Below are positions 22,981-34,294 of a stretch of 64,000 nucleotides of DNA, one piece after another. The translations under genes and the position numbers were made by a program. The notes beneath the pieces are model-generated. The model did not search any database, was not told the origin of the DNA, and worked only from the letters and a program-made list of their open reading frames with translations. The DNA comes from Oscarella lobularis (Eukaryota > Porifera > Homoscleromorpha > Homosclerophorida > Oscarellidae): assembly GCF_947507565.1 (NCBI RefSeq), contig NC_089186.1:124001-188000 (forward strand). The letters run 5' to 3'. The first letter of the stretch is position 1; every line of letters starts with the position of its first letter.

Positions 22981-23575
22981 TATGAGTCGATGTTTAGACG
23001 TTGTACTCAAATGCCGTAGGCCGTCTTCCGTCCTTATGAGTTACTTCCTCACCAGTAGTAGAAAATCTTACCTCCTCACCAGTAGTAGAAAATCCTACGT
23101 CCTCGCCAGTAGTAGAATATCCTACCTCAGTAGAATATCCTACCTCCTCACCAGTTGTAGAATATCCTACCTCCTCACCAGTAGTAGAATATCCTACCTC
23201 CTCGCCAGTAGTAGAAAATCTTACCTCCTCACCAGTAGTAGAACTCCTCACCAGTAGTAGAAAATCTTACCTCCTCACCAGTAGTAGAATATCCCACCTC
23301 CTCACCAGTAGTAGAAATTCTTACCTCCTCACCAGTAGTAGAAAATCTTACCTCCTCACCAGTAGTAGAATATCCTACCTCCTCACCAGTAGTAGGAACT
23401 CTTACCTCTTCACCAGTAGTAGAAAATCGACCGTATCCTTGATTATATCTCCAAGGAAAAACGTCCTTATGAGTCGACGTCGTACTCAATTGCCTTAGGC
23501 TGTCTTCGTCCTTATGAGTCGATGTTTAGACGTCGTACTCAATTACCTTAGGCCGTCTTCCGTCCTCATGACTAA
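22981..23575. repeat. 27-base minisatellite with flanking 57-base repeats
   Basis: Around 14 units of 27 bases (core CTCCTCACCAGTAGTAGAA) run from about 23042 to 23429. Units are nearly in register with codons: the minus strand would read a nine-residue repeat of the type TTGEEVRFS or TTGEEVGYS, with a frame break near 23,240. On both sides sits a different repeat built on CCTTATGAGTCGATGTTTAGACGT and TAGGCCGTCTTCCGTCC: one copy at about 22,980-23,040 and two at about 23,460-23,575. No start codon or splice signal ties the array to a gene, so I do not call it coding. Confidence 0.85.
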
Positions 23576-25285
23576 TTGTATTCAGTCGAAGAGAGGAAGT
23601 CGCGGGCGGTATAGTGTTAGTGAACGCGACCAGCCCTTTTCTCCTTCTCTATAATAGAAAATCTTTGCAGCGATGACGCTTCACTTCTCTTTTTCAACTT
23701 CAGAAATGTTTTTGGAACGGATTTTAGCGTTTTAGATGATGATTTTTTGTAGTTGTGCATAGCATGAGGGTCCTGAGCATGACCCTACAATTAGATTTTG
23801 AAACTGCTCCGGGACTCTCCGCAAGAGGTCTCGCGCGGATGCACGTGTTCGTAGCGCGTTGTCAAACATAGACAAGTCTTGTACACAGATTTCGTAAATT
23901 TTATTAAATAAAACCCGGAACTAAACCGGAAGTATGAAAAAAATTTGCGCAGAAGTCTCTTCGCTTTCGGTGTGTCCACCCTCGGGTGGGATGGGGGTCA
24001 TCCTCCCTACTCCCCCGTCGGAGTTTGAGCCTGTTTAGTCTCCCGGCTCGGACGCCTGGGACCGGCAGCCCTCGGATGTGAGTTCTGCCGGCCTGTTTCC
24101 AGGGGGACCGCTATTGTAACCCACCGCGTCTTGCCCAAGTGGGGTGGCAGTTTATCACTCGTGCCACGGGAGTAGGGGATTGAATCCCCTGCCTTTGAGC
24201 CACGTTTCACCTCTCTGGCTCAAGAGTTGAGGCCGGGTTTTATTTAGTCACCTCGGGGCCCAGAGGTGAATGACGACGTCGGAATGCTTCGCAAGCGCGC
24301 CTACAAAAAGAAAAAAAGACGGTTGAGAAGAGAGGAAAAAATAAATATCAAGGTCATTAATCCGTCATACACATACACATGTGAGCAAACTCTACCTCAT
24401 TCATACGCATCAACTTTTACCTTGGCCTTCTTACGTTGAACTATTCCACACTACCTATAAAATGAATCAATAAAAAATATTTGAAATCGGTTGAATAGGC
24501 TACCTGTATGCAAACGACTGATGATTCCTAAAAAGAGACGGAGAATGCTGTACGAGGGTCTTCCGACGCAAAAAACTGGTGAAAAGAGCTTGCAGTCGGG
24601 CGCTAGTCGCTTCGCAAAGTCGCTTTTACTACGGTTCGACGTCCTACGCTCTTTTATACCGGTTTCCTGCGTAAGAAAGAAGACGAGACACGAGGGAGAG
24701 GAATTCGAAACGGAGAACGACGAACCTGTGCTACGATCGTTTGGAGAATTGCGAGAGGAGAGCGTTTGAGCCGTCGTCTGAGCCACGAGAGAGCAAAGGA
24801 GGCCCCCCACAACGTTTGCAGGTCAAAGAGCTCCCAGAGTGAAGCGGTTCGTCCTCTGTAGTGCTCGTTCGTAGCGAAAACAATGCGTGAGCCAACGCCG
24901 CGAGTCTCTCGACGTCTCTTCCAGCAGGAACCACGTGACCGTGTGACTTTATTGCTCCCGAGCAGCTACGACGAATTCGTTCACCGTTTTTGGCAACCAG
25001 GGCGCGCTTTTTTATCTAATCCTCTCCTGATTGTTGTCTAGCTGCCGCGTTTTGAAACGGCGTCATTTCGAACTCACACGCCCACCTCTGTGACGTCACT
25101 TACGTCACACGTTAGGCATCGTCTCCACGAGACCCGCACGAGTCCACGTTATTGTGTTGCTCACGCTCGCCGAAGCAACCACACTCTTGACTATCTGTCC
25201 TCTGCCAGCAAGCATTGCAATTAGGTCTGTCATCTGAGTCTATGATCTGTAGATATTTGAAAACTGCATCCTTCGCTACAGGAAA
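23576..25285. other. Intergenic stretch with no supported gene
   Basis: At 24,000-24,270 a GC-rich block carries short inverted repeats (GGGGATTGAATCCCC; TCACCTC and GAGGTGA around GGGGCCCA) that recall a SINE or a decayed element, but no promoter boxes are clear. 24,450-24,935 has mid-length frames on both strands (for example minus 24934-24731, MVPAGRDVERLAALAHALFS) without a recognisable family. TGACGTCA occurs at 25091, 195 bases before the next gene. Confidence 0.3.
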
Positions 25286-26621
25286 ATGCCGACGGTGTGC
25301 GTTCTCGCTATTCTTGCCCTGTGCACATCTATAGCACATTCGACCGATTTCCCTCCTCTATCGAGAGATTCATCTGGCAGAGTACAAATGCTCGTTCCAA
25401 ACGGTATCTGTTTCTCGACCGGCAAAACGCAAAACCAGTCTCAGGAGGGAAACGAAGGCCACGCGGCAGCAGGTAAAGGCGTCCATTAGGCAGGCAGTTG
25501 TGCAACTCGCATTGCACGGCGCCACGTAATAACGTCCTAATTAATTAGCATTCATTGTATCTTTAGAGCGGTTCGTTCAAATGAACTTCGTGTCGGGTTC
25601 TACGTGGGGCAATGTGAATCGTACGACGGCGAGTCTCGTATCGACGCCAGACGAAGTCGTCGGCATCGTCACGTACGGCACGGACAAAATCTACCACGAG
25701 GCAAGCACTCCGAAATTCGTGTGCCGTTACGAAAACGAGAACGGCGATCGCCTTTATTCCCACTATTCGTCTCTCGCACCCACGCGACCCGGTTCGCCTT
25801 ATTTCAATATTGACTGCAGCCTCCCTAATGCAACGACTTGGCCAATGAATAAAGTCAGGGCTACGGTAACGGTTTGGTTTCTCAACGAGACCGAGATTCC
25901 ATTCCTCGGTCGCAAAAACATAGACAATCAAATCGAGTTTATAACCGATTGGACTTCCTATACGTACGACCTCACAACCGAAGACGTTCGAATTGCGGGA
26001 ATCGGTTTCGATCCCAAAGCGATGCACAAGGCGAATTTCACGTGGCCTAACCAAACTAAAGTTCTCTCGATTAGAACCAAGCCACGTGGAATTGGTGAAA
26101 TAGTTTTTAATATGAAAAACTATTCGGCATCTTTCGGGCCAAAACAGTCGGTGAGAATCGAACTGTTTTCGCCGCGTGGGAAAATTCCCTACGCGGGAAT
26201 GGAAAGCGGAGATTCGATTATGTTCGAAACGGTGCACGATGCGTGCAAGCCGAACGCATATCGTCTCATCAGCGACGATTGGAGAAAAACGTCGAACACC
26301 AATCAAAGGAGTCTCCGATGCGATAGGTGGAGCAATTTGGCGCGAAAGTGGTTTCGCATCGACGACAGTATCGGCGGTAGAATGCCCGAGAGTTGCATGC
26401 CGCTTCGCCGCTGCGGCACGAACGCGCCCGGATGGCTTCAAGGGACTCATCCCACCGAAATCGGCGTCGAAGTATCGGACAAGATATGCTATCGTTGGAC
26501 TAGAAGCTGCTGTCAGTGGAGTGCCAATGTGAAGATCGTCAACTGTGGGAGCTACTACGTTTACTACGTCCCTAAGTTCTCGAATGCCTGCTACTTGGCT
26601 TTCTGTGGAGACAAAGACTGA
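25286..26621 (+). CDS. Secreted D8C-domain protein (uromodulin/GP2/OIT3-like C-terminus)
   Basis: Two exons, 25286-25472 and 25567-26621, are joined by a 94-base GT-AG intron, giving 413 residues. A signal peptide (MPTVCVLAILALCTSIAHS) starts the protein. The last 100 residues form a D8C domain: WFRIDDSIGGRMPESCMPLR, RCGTNAPGWLQGTHPTEIG, RSCCQWSANVKIVNCGSYYV and a final CYLAFCG, with the expected eight-cysteine pattern. In vertebrates D8C is found in uromodulin, pancreatic GP2 and OIT3, usually beside EGF or ZP domains. Here the N-terminal 290 residues carry N-glycosylation sites but no domain I recognise, and there is no ZP domain or membrane anchor. An extracellular role is likely; the binding partner is unknown. 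Confidence 0.8.
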
Positions 26622-27302
26622 AACTCAGTGATATACTGACTTGGTCTCTATCTATAGATGCTCGATGTTGGTCTTCGTCTGCTATGTTGTTTCTATTATT
26701 GTGTGTACTGTCAGTCTGAGCATAGATACTGAGGCACTGCCTGTTCGTAAGCCACGTCTTGTCTACGTATAGTCAATGAAAGCCGCTTGTGGGTCCTCTG
26801 CCAATTAACCGCGCCTTAGCAACCAGTTTACGTACGTCTTTTACCATCAACCGTCCTAAATTGGGCCCTGGTTTTGGTATAACGTGAGCCAAGTCCTGCA
26901 AAGAACGTACGGTAACCGTCGACACCCTTTCTCATCAACACGTCTATGCATAGATCTTGGTGTGAAGTACATGTACTTTAGTCATTTCCAATGCACAAGG
27001 TGTAGCTGAAGAGTACGATTGAGAAGGCAGAAGGCAGAATAAATCGGCCCTCAGTTTCATCAGTTTCTCGTGATACAGTCAAAGTACTGTGTATACGTAT
27101 TTAATTCACACTCTGAAAGACACGGCGAGTGTTGACCCTATAGGCAGCTGAATCCTGCAGACGTAGCTAGGGGACGTACTTTTGTTGTGCCCTGCCTCCA
27201 GGAGTTGAAATTAGCATAAAGGTGCTGCACCCCGGTTCAGGTTTCAGTTCGGTGGTCAACTTTGTCAGTGCCGGACCAACTTACTTTTCTTTCGGTGGCA
27301 GA
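26622..27302. other. Intergenic stretch
   Basis: This lies between the D8C gene and the amine oxidase gene, both plus. I see no coding exon, repeat or clear core promoter. An AATAAA lies near 27,040. Confidence 0.4.
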
Positions 27303-29410
27303 ATGAACAGAGTACTGTTGTTGCTCGTTTTCATTGCCACCACTCTCGTCATACAAGGAGACGCGTTTTACAACAAACGCGGCGGACACGTTCCTGGGAG
27401 ACTTCGCCAGAAACCGAGACCCGGCGGTAACCATATATAGTCTTCTCGTATAATGAGTTGCCTAACGATGCTGTATGGAGGGTGTCGCTTCTACGGCTAA
27501 TTTCCTTTTATTACCACTAGCCTTTCGTATGAGACCTCAAAAAGGAAACAAACCGATTCAAAACGACGTTCTTCAGGAAGCGACTCCAGCGCCCCAATGC
27601 GAAAGCGAATACGATGTCGTGATCGTCGGAGGCGGCTGCGGCGGAGTGTACTCCGCTTGGCGCCTCGCAAACGACAACCCCAATCGAAAGATCGTGCTAA
27701 TCGAGGCGACGAACCGGATCGGCGGGCGTCTCTTGTCCGAAACCATGCCCAACGTGCACGTGTCCGAGGCGGAACTGGGCGGCATGCGTTTTGTCGCAGC
27801 CGATCACGTGAAAGTGGACGTGGTCGTCAATGATCTCGGTCTCCAAACGGCCGAGTTTCTCATGGACGAAGGAAACGATAACAGGCCCTATACGATTCGT
27901 AATACAGTTACCAAACAAGGGGAGCTGACGTCGAGCGATCTGCCGCTCGTGCTCTTCGACGACGAAGTGGGATTGACGGCAGACGAAATCCAATAGTATA
28001 AAATCAATAATTTATACATAATCTTTCCTCGATTTACCCGGCCATTTAGTGACGTTTTTGAGGCAACTGTACCATTGGAAGACCGCGACAAGCCAACAGA
28101 CCAAATGACGACAGTGTACGGATATCCTTTATATAACCTCGGGTAGGTGCTCCTTATAAAATAGTCTTCAATTAACTTCTGTTTGCGAACAGGTTCAGAA
28201 ATGCTTACACTTTGGCTAATGCGAGCGAAGACGCGATGAATTATTTCGACGCTACGTCAGGCTATAGCGACTACATCAATAATCTCAACGCCGCTTGGCT
28301 CATGTATCCGCGCCCAACGGAACAACTAGCGTCGACGTACTATGAAAGAGTTGTCGATGGCATGGAACGTATTCCTGAAGGGCTTCACAGTCAATTTATG
28401 AATCACAATGATGCCGTCACAATGATGGGGAAAACGGTCACAGCAATCACGAAGCTAGAGAATGGAAATTATAGAGTCTCATATGAGGACACAGTAAACC
28501 CAGCAGACAAGGTAAGACATCTAGATGGCTGTAGCTTTTTAATTAAGGCACTGACTTCATATTTTAGTCTGTGGTTTGCGGAAGTAAAGTCATACTTTCG
28601 CTTACTCGACGACAACTTGAACGCATCGAGTGGGACGCTTTTCAAGAATCGGCAAAAGCGCCTCTTCTTGACTCGGTCTACTCGGACATCGCCTTTAAGC
28701 TATTTCTCTCATTTGACTCGCCGCCGTTCTGGAAAGACCTCGAATTTGCCGAATTTAACCTGAATCAAGGACGAACCCTCTCGACTCTTCCGTCGCGGAA
28801 TACGTACTATTATACCGGCAATGGTTCTGATGACAGTATGATCATGATGTACGGAGATAGCGTCCACGCTCAATTTTGGGCCGATCTCGCTGTCAATACT
28901 GAAGATTTTCCTATCATGCTGGGTCCCGAGGTTTTCTTTCCTACCACCGAACCAATGGTTGCGCAGGCACTGCGTCAATTGGCAATCAATCACAACACAA
29001 CGGTCGATAAGATTGGTACGCCTAACCAAGCCATGTTCCAACTGTGGAGCGCTGAGAGGCCGATTCGCGTGAAGAACAATGGAACTGGAAATTACAGCAT
29101 CTACTACCCAAGTATGAGTCGCTGAAATTACAATGCATGATCTCATTTGAACGGTTGTATAGGTGAACCGTGGCACGTGTGGAGGGCCGGGTACAATTTC
29201 ACCGACATATGGGACGACATCATTCAATTGGACCTCAATCAGAGCGTCTATATCATCGGAGAGGCCTATTCGCTCAATCAGGGGTGGATCGAAGGCGCCT
29301 TTGAGACAGCCGACGAAATGCTGGAAAAAGCGTTTAACATACCGCCCATCGAAACCGAAAAGGAGCTGCCAAGACGCAGAAGAAGAAGAAATCCGAGGGA
29401 TGTTCACTAG
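27303..29410 (+). CDS. Secreted flavin-containing amine oxidase
   Basis: Six exons (27303-27426, 27521-27995, 28050-28142, 28193-28511, 28568-29111, 29163-29410) join in frame to 600 residues. The signal peptide is MNRVLLLLVFIATTLVIQGDA. The FAD-binding Rossmann motif follows (YDVVIVGGGCGGVYSAWRLA), then a ribose-binding acidic residue in VLIEATNRIGGR and the RxG(G)R loop. The C-terminal FAD motif is EAYSLNQGWIEGAFETADEM. This is the layout of monoamine oxidase, polyamine oxidase and L-amino-acid oxidase flavoenzymes, which oxidise amines to imines and release hydrogen peroxide. The signal peptide points to a secreted enzyme, as in L-amino-acid oxidases, but the substrate cannot be read from sequence. 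The start is the ATG directly before the signal peptide. The tail ends in a basic run (RRRRRR). Confidence 0.85.
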
Positions 29411-30168
29411 AGCATGGAGGAGTAACAGAGACGAGAGACGTTTTTTTGTTTGTTCAGACACGCTGTCTTCTTTTTCTTTTCTTCGCACACTTTCTGGCTG
29501 ATTTCGGTGATAGTAAGGCATGAATGCATTGCTCTTCTTTGCGCACTCTCTCTTTGATTACGTCGAAAAACAGTAGGAATGGAACAAGTACGCCTCTCTA
29601 GAGCGACTAAGTGAGAGAGGTAAGCCCTCGGCTGAAAGTATGGCATATATGAGGAAGCTCTTGAGCGTATGGATTAGCTAGATGTGACTGAAAAGAGGTA
29701 AGCGCTTGGCTGCATATATGGAACGATCAGGAAGCTCCGGAGCATCGTCGGAAATTACGAAGAGAAGACACCACCCCTAACTAATAATAATACCTGGATG
29801 GGACGTCCGTATTAGCAAACGATGGCACAGATAACTGCAAACGAGAAACGATTAGCAAACAGCGAATCGCTTCATTATTACAGCTTACCTTATTTCATAC
29901 AACGTAGAAACGCGGTCTGTGCGAGTGCAGAAAAGCCTACAAAACCCAGCTGTACTGCGTCAAACGTGTCATATGCATATCACCTTAGGCTTCTTTGTCG
30001 ACTTTGTTTCGGAGATACCCTGTCCAAGGATACACTACGTACCCTCTTAGAAGTGACGTCAGAAATTCCGTTATGTTCTGACGAGTCGGATTGTCTTCGC
30101 TCGAACGCTTTGACGCGTACGTCAGCGCGCCCAAGAACCCAATCGACTGACTCTAAACGTCAGACTTT
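29411..30168. other. Intergenic stretch between convergent genes
   Basis: This holds the 3' flanks of the amine oxidase (plus) and PIGQ (minus). A short imperfect duplication is visible (GAGAGGTAAGCCCTCGGCTG near 29,615 and GAGGTAAGCGCTTGGCTG near 29,695). A plus frame at 29822-30196 has no recognisable family and overlaps the PIGQ end. Confidence 0.4.
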
Positions 30169-32353
30169 TTACAGGCAAAAATATTTTACTTTATAAATGA
30201 CCACCTCTAAATAAACATTAATTTGAGATTGAGAAGACTCGAGCAATTCGATGCGAATTCCGGAAGGCAGTTGCTTGGGATCGACGAGCCATAAAAGTAG
30301 ACTATACACTGGGAAGTTGACTATTACGTAGAGGAGCCAATTGGCTAGGGAGTGGAGCACTAAGACAGCAAGGCGAATCTACGGAGAAAATAATTTCAAC
30401 CAAACGAAATTTAATTATTAATTAATTAATTAATTAATTAATTAATTACGTCGTGTCTCACCATCGTAAAGAGGAGATAATAGACGGCGACCGTGGGTAG
30501 GAGAAAGACGAGGATTGTGAAGAGAAGAGTTCCAAGTAATAGCTACGTTATCGTCATCAGATTAAATATTGAACTAATTAAATTATAGACACCTGGTTTT
30601 TGTCGTATTGAAACGAGTCCACACGACGACGAAGAATGTTCCATTTCTTTCCTAGCATCGAGAAAAAGCTATCAGAGAGATCTCTATGGAGAAAGGAGAC
30701 TCACCAGTAAATAGACGCCACAGAGATATAAGAGCGTAGACTTGAAGAGAGTATATCCTGCATATGAGCTCCTTAGACTAAAACTCTCTACTGTATGTAA
30801 GGCACCTACTTGGCTGCAAATACGTAGAAGCAATAGACGTGCAACGTCAAAATAGAAAGAAGATCCCCACATAGCGTCACAACGACGGAAAATCCCATCA
30901 TACCAGATAACCCAATGAAATAAATAACGTAAGGAAGACAAGGCCGAACAACATCTCGCAAATACCCTACAACGATAAGCGTTATTAATAAATTGCAAAA
31001 AAAATTGCAAGAGACTGGCCAAACGACTCTCTTGTAATAAATTACAATAAAATTGCAAGAGACTGGCCAATCGAGTCTCTTGTAAAATTGTAGTAAAATT
31101 GCAAGAGACTAGCCAACCGACTCTCTTGATAATAAATTGCAATAAAATTGCAAGAGTCTGGCCAACAGACTCTCTTGTAATAAATTGTCATTGAGAAAAG
31201 AAGTCAAGACTCCGATTAATAAACAATGACGTCGAATCTTAAGTATCATTATCGTAATTTGTCTTACCACTCCATATCGTTATAAGATAGAGAAAGAAGT
31301 CCTTGAGGAATCGATTGAGATCTTCATTGAGCTTGAGTCCGCCCGGAGCGTCTTCGAACCACGTGAGCAACTCCGTTAGATTCCGTATCGTCGTGGCAGC
31401 GCCAGTCACGATCCGATTGGCTACAGTCGACGAGACGTCATTGTCGCCGAGGCAGAGAAACTTCAAGATGACAATGCCGATAATGACGTCGATTCCAATT
31501 GAAAAAATCAGATTACCTTTCCTAAAACGACACGTGAGATCAAGGCTTATTGAATTATGCTCAATTTCTACTGAAGTTTTGCTTTGAGACTCTTTGGATT
31601 TGAATGATTGATAGCATCCTTATGTGATAAACGCACCAGACCGAGTTTACCTAAGAAAATCATTGACTAAGAGAAGATTTATTTCTAAAAATAGGATTTA
31701 CTCATTGACAATAAACCAGGTAATCCAGACCTAAAAACAATATTACATAATCTCACTCCATTTCAACGCAGTGACGTCACTAACCAGCTGGACGATATAT
31801 TCACAAATAGATTAGCAGGAAACGATAAGAGGAGGAGAAGAAATCGAATTACGCCGAGAAACAGAAAACGAATTCGGTACGAAAATTCCTCCGGTTGAGA
31901 AAACTCTTCTCGTCTCGAGTTGATGAGAGCCAAGGAAAAAGCGACGTCACCCCTTCTGACGTCATCGTCATCGTCACGAAGGAGATAAAGTCGATCCAGC
32001 GAAGGCGTTTCGAAGACGAAGACGGTTTTCTGTTCGCAGGAACGCGGTTCGACGAGAAGAGGAGGCGAGTGACTCGCGTCGAGACGAAGATTCCCTTCCG
32101 AACGGCCGACGATCGGTTTCGAAGAGACGCATCCGATTGGGCGACTGTCGAGAGCTCCGACGTCCCTTTGAGGCTTCGCAACGCGCGTTCCGATGACCAG
32201 ATAGACGGTTGCTTCGTCGAAGTCGTGAATCGAGCCGATGAGAACGTCTCCTAGGGCCGAAGTCGACGATCCGACGTCGTCGCGAGTAAACTAAGAGATC
32301 TCACCTTCCGAAAAAGTCGCCGTAGAAGGGATTAGAAGAAAGAGGCGCTTCAT
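30169..32353 (-). CDS. PIGQ: PIGQ / GPI1, GPI-GlcNAc transferase subunit Q
   Basis: Ten exons (32353-32305, 32250-31785, 31730-31702, 31650-31572, 31521-31268, 30966-30810, 30757-30705, 30651-30593, 30542-30462, 30378-30169) keep phase throughout and give 478 residues. Diagnostic stretches are WFEDAPGGLKLNEDLNRFL, LTLHVYCFYVFA, ISLWRLFTGKKWNILRRRVD and LLGTLLFTILVFLLPTVAVY, all close to the conserved core of animal PIGQ, with several hydrophobic segments. PIGQ stabilises the ER complex that transfers GlcNAc to phosphatidylinositol, the first step of GPI-anchor synthesis. The N-terminal 160 residues are poorly conserved, as usual for the family. The start ATG opens a 49-base exon. The C-terminus (after IELLESS) is shorter than in vertebrates. 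The gene lies 140 bases after MAPKAPK5 on the same strand. Confidence 0.9.
30410..30448. repeat. (TTAA)n microsatellite
   Basis: About nine perfect ATTA/TTAA units lie inside the last PIGQ intron. Confidence 0.9.
31008..31177. repeat. Four tandem 27-base hairpins in a PIGQ intron
   Basis: Hairpins at 31008-31034, 31056-31082, 31102-31128 and 31151-31177 repeat with a period of 46-49 bases. Each begins CAAGAG and ends CTCTTG. The second is a perfect nine-base stem, CAAGAGACT with AGTCTCTTG, around GGCCAATCG. The links are AT-rich (AATAAATT). The array makes up most of the intron between the APGGLKLN exon and the next. Confidence 0.85.
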
Positions 32354-32493
32354 AAAGGAAGGAAGACCCGAGCACGTGTTCTTCTACGTCACCGAGACGA
32401 CGTCACCAGAGCGATATATAGAACGAAAAAAATAGAAGTGTATATAGCAATACATGTATAAAAACAGAAGAAAAAACGCGTGAATTTACTCCG

Positions 32494-33903
32494 TCAGCTC
32501 TCCGAATTCAAATACGCAGACAAAGCCCTCGCCAGTCTCGTCCTATCGACACCACCAGCGAACACGCCCCCATCCCAAGTCTCAACCTCAATCGCTTTTC
32601 GCAACGGCTCGCAATTCGGATTCAACTTCAACGCCTTAAGAACGAGCGCATTCAAAATATGCTCAGACTGAACCTGCGATGACGTCACCGCCAACGAAGG
32701 CGGCGGAGGCATTAAACAATAAGCGACGATATCGCGAACCCCTCTCTTAGCCTCACTATCACGCACCCCCGACCCCGCCCCCGCATCGAGACCCTGACGC
32801 TTCTGCAAGAGCTTATTCTTCGCGTCGTGCGGCTGCTTGAGCGCGAACAGGCGATCGGGCGTGCGCATCTCCATGAGCTGACTCGAATGCGCCGCCTTCG
32901 CCGCGTCCAACGTCTCCTTGTCGAGCAGTATGTTCGGCGAGTGAAGTCGCGCGTCGGACGTCGCTCCCTGATTGATCCACGATTTCTTGCACAATTCCGT
33001 CGCCGCGAGACGACGCGACGAGTCGACGACGAGCAATTGACGCACGACGTCTTTCGCTTCGGCGGAAATTTGCCGCCACTCTCGATCCGGGAATTCGTAT
33101 TCTCCCGCCATAATTTGCTTTTTCATTTTCGTCGATAGTTGCGTCGTCGGACTCTCGGAATAAAATGGCGGATAGCCGCAGAGCATGATGTAGATGATGA
33201 CTCCGAGGGACCACATGTCGCAGCTCTTATCGTACGTGAATGAAGGACTCCCGCTTTCTACGCCCACGTAGTTAGCGCGCGCTAAACGCTTTTTTTCGCG
33301 TTGATGACGTTGCGCTTCGAGGACTTGCGGTGCGACGTAGTAGGGCGTGAACTGGGGCGTCGAGAGATCGCCGTCGTCGTATTTCGCGAAGCCGAAGTCG
33401 GATAATTTGACGAGAATATCGTCGTCGTCTTTGGCGGTTTTCTTTAGGAGAAGGTTCTCCGGTTTGAGATCGCGATGGGCTACGTTGAGGGCGTGGCAGT
33501 GGCGAACCGCGTGCGCTATCTGACGCGCGAAGCCGCTCGCTTCGCGTTCGGTGAAGCTCGTCTTGAGCGATATGCGATCGAATAGTTCGCCGCCGTCCAT
33601 GTATTCCATGACGACGAGAAGACGCGGCTTCGGCGCTTCGTTTTTCGTCGGCGACGGGATAACGATGTCGTTCGCGTAGACGTCGATTATTCGCACGATG
33701 TTCGGATGCGACGAGCAGCGTTCGTGGAGTCGCACTTCGTTGCGCGTGCGCGCTTTGTCCTCGAGACACTTGAGTGCGCACTGTTCCTTCGTTCGCTTGT
33801 GTACGCATAGACGTACGGGACCGCTGACGCCCGAGCCGAGCTTCTTGTTCCATACGATCGTGTAATCGTCGCCTATTGGAGTCGTTTTCCACGTTTCGTC
33901 CAT
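32494..33903 (-). CDS. MAPKAPK5: MAP kinase-activated protein kinase 5 (PRAK/MK5)
   Basis: Intronless frame of 469 residues starting at the ATG at 33903; an upstream extension begins only with TTG. Kinase hallmarks are present: glycine loop KLGSGVSGPVRL, catalytic loop AHRDLKPENLL, KLSDFGFAK, and the MK5-specific activation segment DLSTPQFTPYYVAPQVLEAQ with the phospho-acceptor Thr. WSLGVIIYIMLCGYPPFYSE follows. After the kinase domain a C-terminal region typical of MK5 is kept (IVAYCLMPP, LNPNCEPLRKAIEVETWDGG, FAGGVDRTRLARALSAYL). MK5 is activated by ERK3/ERK4 and p38. Vertebrate MK5 has many introns, so the single exon here suggests intron loss or retroposition. The full C-terminal tail argues for a functional gene. 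Confidence 0.92.
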   Translation of the reverse strand: MDETWKTTPIGDDYTIVWNKKLGSGVSGPVRLCVHKRTKEQCALKCLEDKARTRNEVRLHERCSSHPNIVRIIDVYANDIVIPSPTKNEAPKPRLLVVMEYMDGGELFDRISLKTSFTEREASGFARQIAHAVRHCHALNVAHRDLKPENLLLKKTAKDDDDILVKLSDFGFAKYDDGDLSTPQFTPYYVAPQVLEAQRHQREKKRLARANYVGVESGSPSFTYDKSCDMWSLGVIIYIMLCGYPPFYSESPTTQLSTKMKKQIMAGEYEFPDREWRQISAEAKDVVRQLLVVDSSRRLAATELCKKSWINQGATSDARLHSPNILLDKETLDAAKAAHSSQLMEMRTPDRLFALKQPHDAKNKLLQKRQGLDAGAGSGVRDSEAKRGVRDIVAYCLMPPPPSLAVTSSQVQSEHILNALVLKALKLNPNCEPLRKAIEVETWDGGVFAGGVDRTRLARALSAYLNSES

Positions 33904-34294
33904 GTCGTTGTAGCGTGCGTTATCGTACTCGCACTGATCACGTGACAATAATTAATAAAAATCGTTGATTAGAAACTATCGCGATTAATTAAGAAAACTC
34001 CCGAGACGTACATGTCACTGTGCATTATCGTCATCAACGACTTTAGCTGCATATTCTAAGGGTATAAGACCAGTTTTCCCAGTTCTTTGATTGCGTCCTC
34101 TAAACCACTAAACAAACGACCCATAGCATTAGCAGTATTCATACCCCTAATCGCGCACCATGTCATCCACGGCTTCGGCATCGACAATGACGTCACTCTC
34201 CTCAAGATCTATTTCATCCGTCGATCGAGCCTCATATTTAAAAAGAGCATAGTACGCTCGCCCCTATATATATAAATAATTATTAATTAACTAA

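Noticed and set aside
23042..23429. Regular 27-base repeats resembling a CRISPR array
   Set aside because: The units are contiguous, with no unique spacers and no cas genes, and the DNA is eukaryotic. It is a minisatellite.
24000..24270. Possible tRNA gene or SINE around GGGGATTGAATCCCC
   Set aside because: The T-arm-like palindrome lacks a matching A box and cloverleaf. It is noted only as a GC-rich block.
25563..26450. 295-residue minus frame opposite the D8C gene
   Set aside because: It is antisense to a clearly homologous coding exon and is explained by codon bias.
29822..30196. 124-residue plus-strand frame
   Set aside because: It has no recognisable family and overlaps the last PIGQ exon.
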